From Priestia koreensis (GTDB taxonomy: Bacteria; Bacillota; Bacilli; Bacillales; Bacillaceae_H), in the NCBI RefSeq assembly GCF_001274935.1, contig NZ_LILC01000025.1, positions 1 through 52,193 of the forward strand: a stretch of 52,193 nucleotides of DNA. The letters are read 5' to 3'. Of this stretch, positions 1 through 10,021 are shown piece after piece. The stretch's first letter is position 1. Every line of letters begins with the position of its first letter. The notes beneath the pieces were generated by a model. That model had not been told where the DNA came from. It worked only from the letters and a program-made list of their open reading frames with translations, and ran no database searches. A program made the translations under genes and the position numbers.

Positions 1-35
1 TCGTCCTGAGCCAGGATCAAACTCTCCGAAGAAAT
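1..35 (-). rRNA. 16S ribosomal RNA, 5' end only
   Basis: The reverse complement reads CGGAGAGTTTGATCCTGGC and then CTCAGGACGA, the universal start of bacterial 16S rRNA (the 27F primer region). Only the first ~35 bases lie in the window; the gene continues beyond base 1. The exact mature 5' end (near base 32-36) is an estimate. It is the start of an rRNA operon that follows lysS in the same direction. Confidence 0.95.
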
Positions 36-133
36 GTTTGACTTGCTCATTTGTTGTCTTACTTTTAAAACGTTGACATTTTGCTTGTTTTGTTCAGTTT
101 TCAAAGTTCATCTCGCTCGCAAGCGACTTAACT

Positions 134-162
134 ATCATATCATTTCGTTTCGTTGATGTCAA
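134..162 (-). promoter_or_regulatory. rRNA operon promoter, proximal (sigma-A)
   Basis: On the minus strand TTGACA (162-157) is followed after exactly 17 bases by TATGAT (139-134), about 100 bases before the 16S start. The leader between them contains CTTTGAAAACTGAAC (around 92-107), which resembles the boxA antitermination region of Bacillus rRNA leaders. Confidence 0.85.
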
Positions 163-227
163 CATCTTTTTTGAAAAGTTTTTCTAGGTTTTCCAAAATA
201 TTTATGTCGTTTGCAGCAACGAATATT

Positions 228-256
228 AATATATCAAATATTTTTAGTGATAGCAA
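228..256 (-). promoter_or_regulatory. Possible second upstream rRNA promoter
   Basis: TTGCTA (256-251), 17 bases, TATATT (233-228) on the minus strand, upstream of the stronger promoter. Tandem P1/P2 promoters are usual for Bacillus rRNA operons. The region is very A+T rich, so a chance match is possible; it could instead act as an UP-element. Confidence 0.4.
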
Positions 257-298
257 TATCTTTAAAAGAAGTTGTAATTTTTAGTTTTTGTTAAGTAG

Positions 299-334
299 TA
301 AAAAAAGAGGAAAGCTTCTACAAGCCTTCCTCTT
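299..334 (-). terminator. lysS terminator
   Basis: A 13-bp stem (305-317 with 322-334, one G-U pair) with a 4-base loop is followed on the minus strand by a run of at least six T, directly after the lysS stop. It separates lysS from the rRNA operon. Confidence 0.9.
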
Positions 335-341
335 CCCCTTA

Positions 342-1826
<1,485 letters not shown>

Positions 1827-1889
1827 CTATAATCATCTCCATGCTTATATAATTGTTGGTTCATTTCTTACAAGCTATCAATCGGAAAA

Positions 1890-1908
1890 TGCCAGTTTGT
1901 TACTGGCA
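1890..1908 (-). promoter_or_regulatory. Hairpin in the lysS leader
   Basis: TGCCAGT, 5-base loop, ACTGGCA, then TTTT on the minus strand. It lies downstream of the lysS promoter and 63 bases before the lysS start codon. It could end read-through from the folate operon, act as an attenuator, or protect the lysS 5' end. Seven base pairs and four T make a weak terminator. Confidence 0.5.
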
Positions 1909-1930
1909 ATGATTGTTATACAATAGGGGT

Positions 1931-1959
1931 ATTATAGGTTAGCACACTATTGCTGTCAA
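1931..1959 (-). promoter_or_regulatory. lysS promoter (sigma-A consensus)
   Basis: TTGACA (1959-1954), 17-base spacer, TATAAT (1936-1931): a perfect consensus on the minus strand. The predicted start near 1924 gives a ~98-base leader before lysS that contains the 1890-1908 hairpin. The stop codon of the upstream coding remnant overlaps the -35 hexamer. Confidence 0.85.
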
Positions 1960-2100
1960 ATAGCCTGAATGTTTTCGTCTTTCTTTTCTGCCTCTTCAAT
2001 AATCGTTTCCGCAAAACCATTTCCTATCAAGGGGTTGTACTAGTGCTTTTCTTCCTTCATTAGTAAGGGCTCCTGCATAATCAAGATGTGAACTCCCATT
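1957..2100 (-). pseudogene. Frameshifted coding remnant between yazB and lysS
   Basis: The minus strand reads in one frame as NGSSHLDYAGALTNEGRKAL followed by VQPL, then after a one-base shift near 2030 as IGNGFAETIIEEAEKK and a short tail ending DENIQAI and a TGA stop. Both pieces have protein-like composition but neither forms an intact ORF. I do not recognise the family; the phrase ALTNEGRKAL is reminiscent of the last strand of winged-helix proteins, which is only a hint. It stands where B. subtilis has dusB, but does not look like the DusB C-terminus as I recall it. The 299-bp stretch from 1827 to 2125 otherwise holds the lysS promoter and hairpin. Confidence 0.35.
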
Positions 2101-2125
2101 TTAAATAAGTTCTATAATACTCCCC

Positions 2126-2332
2126 TTACTTTTCAGGAGTTAACTCATCTTTCGTAATCCCTAGAACATTAACCGCTTCATCTAAAAATTCAGCAGATGG
2201 CATGCGGTTACCTCTTTCAATTTCACCTACAATAGAAACAGAAACTCCTAAAGTTTCCGCAAAGCTTTCTTGCGTATATCCTTTTAGTTTTCGAAAAGCT
2301 CGAATTCGTCTTCCCCATTTTTCTGTTTCCAT
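2126..2332 (-). CDS. yazB: Small Cro/CI-type helix-turn-helix protein
   Basis: A 68-residue protein that is almost entirely an XRE-family HTH domain (about 7-60): RIRAFRKLKGYTQESFAETL, then a recognition helix around SVSIVGEIERGNRMPS. It should bind DNA, but its target is not known. It begins 49 bases inside the 3' end of folK in another frame, so it is translationally linked to the folate operon. A similarly placed small HTH gene follows folK in B. subtilis, which supports it being real. Regulation of the folate genes or of the next locus is possible but unproven. Confidence 0.88.
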   Translation of the reverse strand: METEKWGRRIRAFRKLKGYTQESFAETLGVSVSIVGEIERGNRMPSAEFLDEAVNVLGITKDELTPEK

Positions 2333-2811
2333 ACCCTTACTCCTTCTCTACCTTCTAATTTATCTATATAAGCAGAGATTGGCTCGTTCGTTATTGGTAC
2401 ACGGAGCGAAGAATCAATCTCTGCTAATGGAATCATAACAAAGCCTCTTTCCCACATTCGAGGGTGTGGAAGAATGAGTCGTTCTGATACAATATTTTCT
2501 TGGTTATACAACAAAATGTCAAGGTCTAGCGTCCTAGGCCCCCAGTGGATCTCTCTTGTTCTCCCGCCCTTTTGTTCAAGATCTTGTAAGATATCCAATA
2601 AGTCATGAGCATTCAATCCTGTCTTTATTCTCGCCACCATATTTAAAAAAGAAGCCTGCTCAGTATAACCAACAGGGGCTGTCTCATAAATAGAAGAAAC
2701 TTGTTCCACAGTGATATGCGGATTTTCCCGAAGACCTTGAATTGCCTCAGACAAAAAACTAGCTCGATCTCCTATATTTGAACCAAGGGCGATAAACGCT
2801 TCATTCTCCAT
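2284..2811 (-). CDS. folK: 6-hydroxymethyl-7,8-dihydropterin pyrophosphokinase
   Basis: Transfers pyrophosphate from ATP to 6-hydroxymethyl-dihydropterin, making the substrate for dihydropteroate synthase. The 175-residue protein starts FIALGSNIGDR (6-16) and carries the HPPK signature GPRTLDLDILLY (91-102) with the two metal-binding aspartates (D96, D98). Length is normal for the family. It follows folB with no gap (folB stop at 2812) and overlaps yazB at its 3' end. It is the last enzyme gene in the pabB-pabA-pabC-sul-folB-folK cluster. Confidence 0.97.
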   Translation of the reverse strand: MENEAFIALGSNIGDRASFLSEAIQGLRENPHITVEQVSSIYETAPVGYTEQASFLNMVARIKTGLNAHDLLDILQDLEQKGGRTREIHWGPRTLDLDILLYNQENIVSERLILPHPRMWERGFVMIPLAEIDSSLRVPITNEPISAYIDKLEGREGVRVWKQKNGEDEFELFEN

Positions 2812-3180
2812 CTATCTGCTCCTCTTGATTTCAACAGCTACTGAATTGTAATAGCCTTGAATCGGAGGATCAGGCTTGTATACTTTTACAGTACATGCTT
2901 GAATCAATTCATATTCTACTAAGATTTGAGCAGCAATTTCCTCGGCAATTGCTTCTACAAGCTTAAAACGCTTGTTTTCTACTACATCTCTACAAACAGC
3001 ATATAAATCTGCATAGCTAACCGTATGCTGAAAATTATCATTCTTTCCGGCCTCTGCCAAATCCAGTTCTACCATTAGGTCAACATTAAATCGTTGACCT
3101 AATTTATTTTCTTCTGGTAAAACACCATGGTAACCATAAAACTGCATCTGGTTGACAAAAATCTTATCGATTGTTGACAT
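2812..3180 (-). CDS. folB: Dihydroneopterin aldolase
   Basis: Converts 7,8-dihydroneopterin to 6-hydroxymethyl-dihydropterin and glycolaldehyde in folate synthesis. Family hallmarks are MQFYGYHGVLPEENKLGQRF near the N-terminus and VKVYKPDPPIQG near the C-terminus with the conserved lysine. The reading frame overlaps the 3' end of sul. The start is uncertain: a TTG at 3192 has no ribosome site, the ATG at 3180 directly abuts an AAAGGGG, and homologues as I recall them begin level with an ATC at 3171. I give the ATG (122 residues). It is coupled to sul and folK. Confidence 0.93.
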   Translation of the reverse strand: MSTIDKIFVNQMQFYGYHGVLPEENKLGQRFNVDLMVELDLAEAGKNDNFQHTVSYADLYAVCRDVVENKRFKLVEAIAEEIAAQILVEYELIQACTVKVYKPDPPIQGYYNSVAVEIKRSR

Positions 3181-4021
3181 CCCCTTTACCAACTAGTACA
3201 TCCATCATTTTAGCAAAACGAGAGATTTCTAATACATCATGTACCCGCATTATTTCAATTCCCTGTTCAATACCTAAAGCCACAGTCGCCGCAGTTCCTT
3301 CTGCCCGTTCCTCAGGAGGCAAATCCAACACACGACCGATCATTGATTTTCTAGAAGTCCCCAAAAGAACAGGGTACCCCCATACCTTAAAGCGGTGTAG
3401 ATTACGCATTACTTCTAAATTTTGTTGAAACCCTTTGGCAAAGCCAATGCCAGGATCCAAAATAATCTGCTCGTCTTTTACGCCTGCGCGCTTAGCAATT
3501 TCAATACTTTCATTTAAGTCTTTGATCATATCCGGTATAAGATCGTTATAGCTCGACTCATCTCGGTTATGCATGAGAACGATCGGGACGTTATAAGAAG
3601 CGGCCACCTCAGCAATTTCGGGATCAGCTTTCGCGCCCCAGATGTCATTAATGATATGAGCACCCGCTTCAACCGCACACCTAGCGACTTCCGACTTGTA
3701 CGTATCAATTGAAATAGGCGCTTGTACATTGTCTCTAATCGAAGCAATGACAGGCGTTACACGAGCAATTTCCTCTTCATCTGAAATCTTTGTGTATCCT
3801 GGACGCGTAGATTCTCCACCTACATCAATAATATCTGCGCCATCCTCGACAAGCTGTTGAGCACGCTTAACGGCCACTTCCAATTGATTGTACTTCCCAC
3901 CATCTGAAAATGAGTCAGGCGTCATATTTAGAATACCCATAATAAGGGTTTTTTCTTTGTGATTTAATGTGTAATCTCCACACGAAATGAGTGAAGAAGG
4001 CACTAAAGTATTTGAAGCCAT
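3164..4021 (-). CDS. folP: Dihydropteroate synthase
   Basis: Joins 6-hydroxymethyl-dihydropterin pyrophosphate to p-aminobenzoate; the target of sulfonamides (B. subtilis name sul). From the ATG at 4021, with AAAGGA seven bases upstream, the protein is 285 residues, the same as B. subtilis. TIM-barrel motifs are visible: LNMTPDSFSDGG (31-42), the DVGGESTRPG loop near 70, DIWGAKADP, ILDPGIGFAKG and LLGTSRKSMIG. A TTG eight codons upstream inside the pabC 3' end is a less likely start. It lies 13 bases after pabC and overlaps folB. Confidence 0.97.
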   Translation of the reverse strand: MASNTLVPSSLISCGDYTLNHKEKTLIMGILNMTPDSFSDGGKYNQLEVAVKRAQQLVEDGADIIDVGGESTRPGYTKISDEEEIARVTPVIASIRDNVQAPISIDTYKSEVARCAVEAGAHIINDIWGAKADPEIAEVAASYNVPIVLMHNRDESSYNDLIPDMIKDLNESIEIAKRAGVKDEQIILDPGIGFAKGFQQNLEVMRNLHRFKVWGYPVLLGTSRKSMIGRVLDLPPEERAEGTAATVALGIEQGIEIMRVHDVLEISRFAKMMDVLVGKGDVNNR

Positions 4022-4034
4022 GTCATGTTCCTTT

Positions 4035-4892
4035 CTATAAAGCAAATCGACTCCATAAAGAAGAGGTCTTTTGACGATAGAGCTGCTGCAAATGACGAGT
4101 TAACGTACCTTCTCCTACTTGAAACTGTTTCTCTCCAATAGAGGTAATCGATACAATCTCCTGAATAGAATTAGTGACAAACACTTCATCACTCTCTAAA
4201 AGCTCACTCTGTGTATAAAAGCCTTCTACTACCGAGGTGTCTAAATGCTTCAACAGTGATAAAACAAACTGTCGTGTAATGCCATTTAGGATACCTGTAT
4301 CCAAAGCAGGCGTATACACCTTCTTATTGTTTACAAAAAATACGTTCGACACTACACCCTCTGCAACATATCCATCATTTGTTAGAAAAATCCCCTCTTT
4401 ATATGGTGTATCTCCTACTTCTCGTTTGGCCAATACATTATTTAAGTAGTGATGGGATTTCAAACGTTCTTCTCCTTCTGGTGTATTCCTTCTGAGCGCC
4501 AAAATTTGTGCTTCTTTGACTGGAAAACCACTGGGCTCTGGTAATGGTTTTATATACATGATCGTCGTTGGATGATTGTAAACACCTGTATATAATCCTA
4601 GCTCCCCAGGACCCGCCGATACATTCAAGCGAACATAAGCATCCCTTATCTTATTTTTAGTCATCAGCTGTTTCAAAGTAGTCAATATATCTTCTCTTGT
4701 CATATCCCATTGAATGGACAGCGTAGATAACCCTCTTTTCAACCTCTCTAGATGATCATCGAGTAAGAAGGGATGTCCATCATAGACACGAAACGTTTCA
4801 AATAATCCAAGCCCATACATATATCCATGATCGAAAGGGGAGATCGTTGCTTCTTTTTCTTCTACAATGCGGTTGTTTATATATATATACAT
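4035..4892 (-). CDS. pabC: 4-amino-4-deoxychorismate lyase
   Basis: PLP enzyme of fold type IV that releases pyruvate from aminodeoxychorismate to give p-aminobenzoate. The 285 residues contain DHGYMYGLGLFETFRVY (21-37), the PLP lysine in LKSHHYLNN (K145), and EGVVSNVF further on. The branched-chain aminotransferase family shares the fold, but placement right after pabB-pabA fixes the role as PabC. It is separated from pabA by only four bases. Confidence 0.95.
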   Translation of the reverse strand: MYIYINNRIVEEKEATISPFDHGYMYGLGLFETFRVYDGHPFLLDDHLERLKRGLSTLSIQWDMTREDILTTLKQLMTKNKIRDAYVRLNVSAGPGELGLYTGVYNHPTTIMYIKPLPEPSGFPVKEAQILALRRNTPEGEERLKSHHYLNNVLAKREVGDTPYKEGIFLTNDGYVAEGVVSNVFFVNNKKVYTPALDTGILNGITRQFVLSLLKHLDTSVVEGFYTQSELLESDEVFVTNSIQEIVSITSIGEKQFQVGEGTLTRHLQQLYRQKTSSLWSRFAL

Positions 4893-4896
4893 TTCA

Positions 4897-5472
4897 TCAC
4901 TTCTTTTGGTAAGTATGAATAAAGTTTTGAAGCATTTCTTTTCCGAACGACGTCATAATGGATTCAGGGTGAAATTGTACACCTTCAATAGGGAGCGTTT
5001 TATGACGAAGACCCATAATCTCTCCTTCTTCTGTCCACGCTGATATCTCTAAGCATTCTGGTAACGATTCTTTCTCAACGATTAGTGAGTGATATCTCGT
5101 TGCAACAAATGGCTGCTCTAAATCTTCGAAGACTGTGTTTCCATCATGATGAATTTCAGATGTCTTCCCGTGCATTAAACGTTCGGAGCGGATTACATTA
5201 CCACCGAATACTTGTCCAATGGATTGATGCCCTAGACAAACTCCAAAGATCGGAATTTCCCCAGCAAACTCTTCGATTGCTTTCAAGCTTATACCTGCCT
5301 CGTTTGGACTGCATGGGCCTGGTGAAATCATTAGAAAATCTGGATTTAACTCCTTAATTTCTTCAATTGTGATTTCATCATTTCGTTTTACCACAAGCTC
5401 TTCCCCAAGTTCACCTAAATACTGTACCAAATTAAAAGTAAATGAATCGTAATTATCAATCATTAAAATCAT
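4897..5472 (-). CDS. pabA: Glutamine amidotransferase of aminodeoxychorismate/anthranilate synthase
   Basis: Class I glutaminase subunit that supplies ammonia to PabB; in B. subtilis the same protein also serves anthranilate synthase (trpG). The 191-residue protein shows [20 protein letters not shown] at the start, the nucleophile elbow GVCLGHQ (C79) and the HPES motif with H168 and E170. Its ATG overlaps the pabB stop by four bases, which implies translational coupling and equal subunit synthesis. Whether it also serves TrpE here cannot be told from the window. Confidence 0.97.
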   Translation of the reverse strand: MILMIDNYDSFTFNLVQYLGELGEELVVKRNDEITIEEIKELNPDFLMISPGPCSPNEAGISLKAIEEFAGEIPIFGVCLGHQSIGQVFGGNVIRSERLMHGKTSEIHHDGNTVFEDLEQPFVATRYHSLIVEKESLPECLEISAWTEEGEIMGLRHKTLPIEGVQFHPESIMTSFGKEMLQNFIHTYQKK

Positions 5473-6890
5473 TCTCTACTACCTCCGCTCAGCTCTTTTT
5501 CACTCAACTCTTTGGCTTTCCATAAAGCCATTGCTTTCTTTAGAGATTCTTTATATTCACGGGACGGCTTTGAATCGATGACAATTCCAGCACCGGCCTG
5601 AACATGAACCTCTCCCTTCTCAACTAGCATGGTGCGAATAACAATATTCAACTCCATATCTCCATTAAAACCAATCCAGCCAATAGAGCCTGTATACAGG
5701 CCTCGGCGAACAGGCTCTAACTCCTCAATGATCTCCATTGTTCTAATTTTAGGGGCTCCTGTGATAGTTCCCCCAGGAAATACTGCATCGATAACGTCAA
5801 CAAAGTCTTTGTTATCTTGTACGAGTCCCTTTACGTTTGAAACAATGTGCATCACGTGTGAGTACTTTTCAATTACCATAAACTCATCCACTTCTACCGT
5901 CCCGTACTGAGAGACGCGACCTAGATCATTTCGCTCCAAGTCCACTAGCATGACATGTTCTGCTCGTTCTTTCTCGTTTTGGATAAGCTCGTTAGCAAGC
6001 TCGAGATCTTCTTTTGCATTTCTCCCCCTCGAACGAGTCCCTGCAATAGGACGCGTACTTAGTTCCTTCCCCTGCTTTTTAATCAGCAGTTCAGGAGAAG
6101 AGCTTACAATATGGAAATCCTCGGTTTGCATATAAGACATATAAGGAGAAGGATTCACCGAGCGTAGTTGCTCATACAAGTTCATGGGATGAGTATGCAG
6201 CGGCTTTGATTGCCTTACAGACAAGTTTACTTGAAAAACGTCTCCTTGTGATATATATTGCTTAATTTTTTCGACTGCTTGTTCAAATTCATCTTCTTCC
6301 ATTGAAACAGATAAGGGATTTTCCACCATTCCTATTTTTTCATACTTGATATGGTGTTGTACAGGAGATGTCCACTTTTTTATATATTCATTTATGAGAT
6401 CATCCGCAGCTTTTTTTCTTTCATGCTGATCGTGAACCATCACCCATAACTCTTCTGTGTGATGATCGTAAACGAAAACATCATGAAACATTAAAAAATA
6501 AAGCTCTGGAAATGCTAAATCATTTTTGGCGCTAGCCGGTAGTTTTTCGACATATCTAACATAGTCATAGCTTAAGTAGCCAATCGCCCCGCTTTGGAAC
6601 GAAGGAAGTTCCGGGTTTGTCGGTGCTTCATATTTCTTCATCCACTCCTTCATCAACTGAAGGGGGTTCCCTTGCTTAATCACTTTTTCCATTTGCTCTT
6701 GAATCTCTAACTGACCTTCTGAGCCCTTTAAAATAGCAAAAGGTCTTAGGCCTATGATGCTGTAACGACCACCTCGACCACTTTCCAACAAAATGTGGCT
6801 CGTTTCTTCTGCACTAAGTTCTTGATATTTTTGAAACCAAGTACTACTTGAAAGATCTATCTTCTTACCCCAAGATGCCCACTGTTGCAT
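5469..6890 (-). CDS. pabB: Aminodeoxychorismate synthase component I
   Basis: Aminates chorismate to 4-amino-4-deoxychorismate using ammonia from PabA; first step of p-aminobenzoate synthesis. The 473-residue protein has the chorismate-binding domain in its C-terminal half: [42 protein letters not shown] (from 373) and [10 protein letters not shown]. TrpE is similar, but the order pabB-pabA-pabC-sul-folB-folK identifies the folate enzyme. It is the first gene of this operon and has a sigma-A-like promoter at 6926-6954. Confidence 0.95.
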   Translation of the reverse strand: MQQWASWGKKIDLSSSTWFQKYQELSAEETSHILLESGRGGRYSIIGLRPFAILKGSEGQLEIQEQMEKVIKQGNPLQLMKEWMKKYEAPTNPELPSFQSGAIGYLSYDYVRYVEKLPASAKNDLAFPELYFLMFHDVFVYDHHTEELWVMVHDQHERKKAADDLINEYIKKWTSPVQHHIKYEKIGMVENPLSVSMEEDEFEQAVEKIKQYISQGDVFQVNLSVRQSKPLHTHPMNLYEQLRSVNPSPYMSYMQTEDFHIVSSSPELLIKKQGKELSTRPIAGTRSRGRNAKEDLELANELIQNEKERAEHVMLVDLERNDLGRVSQYGTVEVDEFMVIEKYSHVMHIVSNVKGLVQDNKDFVDVIDAVFPGGTITGAPKIRTMEIIEELEPVRRGLYTGSIGWIGFNGDMELNIVIRTMLVEKGEVHVQAGAGIVIDSKPSREYKESLKKAMALWKAKELSEKELSGGSRE

Positions 6891-6925
6891 GCATTCACTC
6901 TCCTAAAAGCATTCACTTACTTCTT

Positions 6926-6954
6926 ATTGTACATGATTTTTTTTCTTTGTTCAC
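6926..6954 (-). promoter_or_regulatory. Folate operon promoter (sigma-A-like)
   Basis: GTGAAC (6954-6949), 17 bases, TACAAT (6931-6926) on the minus strand, 36 bases before the pabB ATG and just after the cysK terminator. The -10 is good and the -35 imperfect. Confidence 0.55.
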
Positions 6955-6980
6955 GACTCTTAGGTTAGTAAAAGGAGGAA

Positions 6981-7018
6981 ATAAAAAAAGCCAGACGAGA
7001 AGTTCCCGTCTGGCTTTT
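6981..7018 (-). terminator. cysK terminator
   Basis: A 12-bp perfect stem (6986-6997 with 7007-7018), 9-base loop, then T-rich sequence on the minus strand, 15 bases after the cysK stop. It isolates the folate operon from cysK. Confidence 0.93.
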
Positions 7019-7032
7019 CACCTCAATGTTGA

Positions 7033-7962
7033 TTAGTTTTCATCAAATTGATAAAGAGGTGTGCTTAAATAACGCTCACCGTTACTTGGAATGATCGCCA
7101 AGACTTTTTTCCCTGCTCCTAGCTCTTTTGCTACTTTTAATGCCGCAGCAATCGCAGCTCCTGAAGAAATACCACCTAGAATTCCTTCTGTACGTGCAGC
7201 TTGACGAGCATATTCAAATGCTTCTTCATTTTGAATTTTAATAATTCCTTCATAAACTTCTGTATCTAAAATGGATGGAACAAATCCTGCACCAATACCT
7301 TGAATTTTATGAGGTCCTGGTTTCCCACCACTTAGAACTGGCGAATCAGTTGGTTCCACAGCATAAATTTTGATGTCTGGGTATTTTTCTTTTAATACTT
7401 GGCCAGCTCCTGTAATCGTTCCACCAGTACCAACACCTGCAATAAAAGCGTCTAACTGATCGCCCATCTGCTCAACAATTTCTTTTCCAGTTGTACGGCG
7501 ATGCACCTCTGGGTTTGCTTCATTGCTGAATTGTTGAGGCATGAAATAGCCATGTTCCTTTGAAAGCTCTTCTGCTTTTCGGATTGCTCCTCCCATACCT
7601 TCAGCTCCAGGAGTTAACACAAGCTCTGCACCATAAGCTTTTAAAAGGTTACGACGCTCTATACTCATTGTATCCGGCATTACAAGAATTGCTTTATATC
7701 CTTTTGCTGCTGCTACCATTGCAAGACCGATTCCTGTGTTACCACTTGTTGGCTCCACCAAGGTAGCTCCTGGTTGTAAAGCACCTTTTTCTTCGGCTGC
7801 TTCAATCATCGCTAATGCAATACGATCTTTGACACTACTGCCGGGATTCATAAACTCTAGCTTTAAATAAACGTCTGCTAAACCCTCTTCAACGATATGA
7901 TTTAATTTTACAATTGGCGTTTGACCAATTAATTCTGTTACTGAGTTTGCTACACGAACCAT
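7033..7962 (-). CDS. cysK: Cysteine synthase (O-acetylserine thiol-lyase)
   Basis: PLP enzyme making cysteine from O-acetylserine and sulfide. The 309 residues include the PLP lysine in GSSVKDR (K45), the substrate loop TSGNTG (72-77), the phosphate-binding glycine loop [10 protein letters not shown] and SSGAAIAA near the C-terminus. Length matches B. subtilis CysK. It stands alone between the hslO terminator and its own terminator, with a promoter at 8012-8040. In B. subtilis cysK is repressed by CymR; the A+T-rich region around the promoter could hold such a site, but I could not identify one with confidence. Confidence 0.96.
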   Translation of the reverse strand: MVRVANSVTELIGQTPIVKLNHIVEEGLADVYLKLEFMNPGSSVKDRIALAMIEAAEEKGALQPGATLVEPTSGNTGIGLAMVAAAKGYKAILVMPDTMSIERRNLLKAYGAELVLTPGAEGMGGAIRKAEELSKEHGYFMPQQFSNEANPEVHRRTTGKEIVEQMGDQLDAFIAGVGTGGTITGAGQVLKEKYPDIKIYAVEPTDSPVLSGGKPGPHKIQGIGAGFVPSILDTEVYEGIIKIQNEEAFEYARQAARTEGILGGISSGAAIAAALKVAKELGAGKKVLAIIPSNGERYLSTPLYQFDEN

Positions 7963-8011
7963 CTAAATCCACTCCTAATCCCGAGTAATTTTATTGATTT
8001 TATCTGTCAAA

Positions 8012-8040
8012 AATGTATCAGTTATTTTCTAAATTGTCAA
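8012..8040 (-). promoter_or_regulatory. cysK promoter (sigma-A)
   Basis: TTGACA (8040-8035), 17 bases, TACATT (8017-8012) on the minus strand, giving a ~40-base leader before cysK. A second TTGACA at 8010-8005 has no matching -10. Confidence 0.65.
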
Positions 8041-8147
8041 TCATTTTACTCATAGTGTACGTTATAAAAGACCTATATATGTAATCGAATTGCCGTCCTA
8101 TGATGCCTTTAAAAGACGTTCGTGCCTCAGATTACGTTCTCCATATA

Positions 8148-8178
8148 CAAAAATAGAGGCCAAATTCATTAGCCTCTA
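8148..8178 (-). terminator. hslO terminator
   Basis: TAGAGGC (8154-8160) pairs with GCCTCTA (8172-8178) across an 11-base loop; on the minus strand it is followed by TTTTTG, 13 bases after the hslO stop. Confidence 0.8.
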
Positions 8179-8191
8179 CTCTTTGTGACTA

Positions 8192-9070
8192 TTATTGAGC
8201 GTTTTCTTTCAACTCTTCCAGTTCTTCTTTGTCAAATTGATAAAGTTCATTACAGAAATGACATTGTGCTTCTGCTTTTCCATCTTCATCAATCATGTCT
8301 TGAATTTCTTCTTTTCCTAAGCTAACGATCGCATCAGCAATTCGCTGTTTAGAACATTGGCAATGAAATTCAACTGGCATTGTCTCCAGAATTTTTACGT
8401 TCTCTTCACCTAGTAAGGTATGAAGAATTTCTTCTGGTGTTAGACCCTTTTCAATAAGCTTCGAAATAGCCGGTACAGAGTTTAAGCGATTTTCAATCTC
8501 TGAAATAACTTCTTCGTCTGTCCCTGGTAGAAGTTGAATAATAAACCCACCTGACGCAAGGATCGTGTTGTCCGGGTTTACTAATACTCCAACTCCAACA
8601 GATGACGGTGTTTGCTCCGAAGAAACGAAATAATACGTAAAGTCTTCACCAAGTTCACCAGATACGATTGGAACTTGACCTGTAAAGTTTTCACGCATGC
8701 CAAGATCTTTTACAACTGTTAAATACCCTTCTGTTCCAACAGCACGTGCAACATCTAATTTTCCAAATTTATTTAAGTCAAAATGTGTTTGGGGATGTGT
8801 TACATATCCTCGTACTTGTCCTTTCGCATTGCTATCCACCAGGATAGGACCGATTGGACCTCCACCTTCAACTTTAATCGTTAATTTATTTTCACCTTTT
8901 AACATAGCTCCCATCATAACGCCTGCTGTCATTGATCTTCCTAATGCAGCAGATGCTGTTGGCCATGTGTAATGACGTCGTTGTGCTTCTCCAACAGTTT
9001 CTGTTGTTCGCACAGCATACGCACGAACTTGATTATTAAAAGCCAATGCTTTTACTAAATAATCACTCAT
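8192..9070 (-). CDS. hslO: Redox-regulated chaperone Hsp33
   Basis: Holding chaperone activated by oxidation; protects unfolded proteins under oxidative and heat stress in the cytoplasm. Start chosen at the ATG (9070) with AAAGGTG eight bases upstream, giving 292 residues (B. subtilis 291); an in-frame start six codons earlier lacks a ribosome site. The C-terminal zinc switch is intact: C237-x-C239 and C270-x-x-C273. The N-terminal substrate domain has [11 protein letters not shown] and the conserved VEGGGPIG. It follows coaX by 42 bases and is probably co-transcribed with it. Confidence 0.97.
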   Translation of the reverse strand: MSDYLVKALAFNNQVRAYAVRTTETVGEAQRRHYTWPTASAALGRSMTAGVMMGAMLKGENKLTIKVEGGGPIGPILVDSNAKGQVRGYVTHPQTHFDLNKFGKLDVARAVGTEGYLTVVKDLGMRENFTGQVPIVSGELGEDFTYYFVSSEQTPSSVGVGVLVNPDNTILASGGFIIQLLPGTDEEVISEIENRLNSVPAISKLIEKGLTPEEILHTLLGEENVKILETMPVEFHCQCSKQRIADAIVSLGKEEIQDMIDEDGKAEAQCHFCNELYQFDKEELEELKENAQ

Positions 9071-9112
9071 ATATGACACACCTTTCAATTTTGCTTGATC
9101 TAATCGTTCGCT

Positions 9113-9886
9113 TTAGATGGTGTCTGCATTCTTTGTGTAAATCAACTGCAACCCTTTCAACGTTAGGAAAGGATCGACAATATCAATGATGTTCGATTCT
9201 TTGGCAACTAAAGTCGCTAAACCACCTGTCGCAATTACTTTAGGTTCTGTTTTAGCTTCTGCTTTCATACGAGATACAATTCCTTCAACTTGTCCTACAT
9301 ATCCATACACAATTCCTGCCTGCATGGCTGAAACGGTATTCTTACCAATAATATGACTTGGACGCGCGATTTCAATTCTCGGTAATTTCGCAGCACGAGA
9401 ATAAAGAGCCTCTGTGGAGATTGTAATACCTGGGGCAATAGCGCCTCCCATATATTGCTTGTCTTCATTCACATAACAATATGTTGTTGCCGTTCCAAAA
9501 TCTACAATAATAAGCGGGCTTCCATATAAATGAATCCCTGCTACTGCATTTACAATTCGATCCGCACCCACTTCACGTGGATTTTCATACTTAATATTTA
9601 ATCCCGTTTTAATTCCTGGGCCCACAACAAGTGGTTTGATGTGGAAGTATTTTTGACACATTCTTTCCAATGCAAACATAATAGGCGGAACAACCGAGGA
9701 AATAATAATACCATGAATGTCTTTGAAAGTAAGTCCAACATGCTCAAGAAGAGGTTTGATTACCATACCGTATTCATCTTCTGTCTTGTTACGACTTGTT
9801 TCAATACGCCAATGGTATTTAAGCTCGTCGCCTTTATACACACCTAAAACTGTATTTGTATTCCCTACATCTAATACGAAAATCAT
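9113..9886 (-). CDS. coaX: Type III pantothenate kinase
   Basis: Phosphorylates pantothenate, the first committed step of coenzyme A synthesis. The 257-residue protein belongs to the acetate/sugar-kinase fold: phosphate loop DVGNTNT (6-12), GADRIVN with the catalytic aspartate (D109), and DFGTATTY (129-136). Type III enzymes are not feedback-inhibited by CoA (family knowledge). It begins 136 bases after ftsH beyond a terminator, so it needs its own promoter; I see no convincing -35/-10 pair. Confidence 0.96.
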   Translation of the reverse strand: MIFVLDVGNTNTVLGVYKGDELKYHWRIETSRNKTEDEYGMVIKPLLEHVGLTFKDIHGIIISSVVPPIMFALERMCQKYFHIKPLVVGPGIKTGLNIKYENPREVGADRIVNAVAGIHLYGSPLIIVDFGTATTYCYVNEDKQYMGGAIAPGITISTEALYSRAAKLPRIEIARPSHIIGKNTVSAMQAGIVYGYVGQVEGIVSRMKAEAKTEPKVIATGGLATLVAKESNIIDIVDPFLTLKGLQLIYTKNADTI

Positions 9887-9984
9887 TTAATCACCACTTT
9901 AATTATTTTTCAGTATTACACACTGCCACAATCATACCATAACTACCATATGGGATGATAAGTTTTTCACCCGTTCCAAACGCA

Positions 9985-10016
9985 CAAAAAAAGGTGCCCT
10001 TTTTTAAGGACACCTT
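9985..10016 (-). terminator. ftsH terminator
   Basis: AAGGTGCCC (9991-9999) pairs with GGACACCTT (10008-10016), one mismatch; a T-run follows on the minus strand. It begins six bases after the ftsH stop. Confidence 0.88.
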
Positions 10017-10021
10017 CCTTT

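Noticed and set aside
7963..8147. CymR operator or S-box upstream of cysK
   Set aside because: No S-box core or clear CymR palindrome could be read; only a sigma-A promoter is supported.
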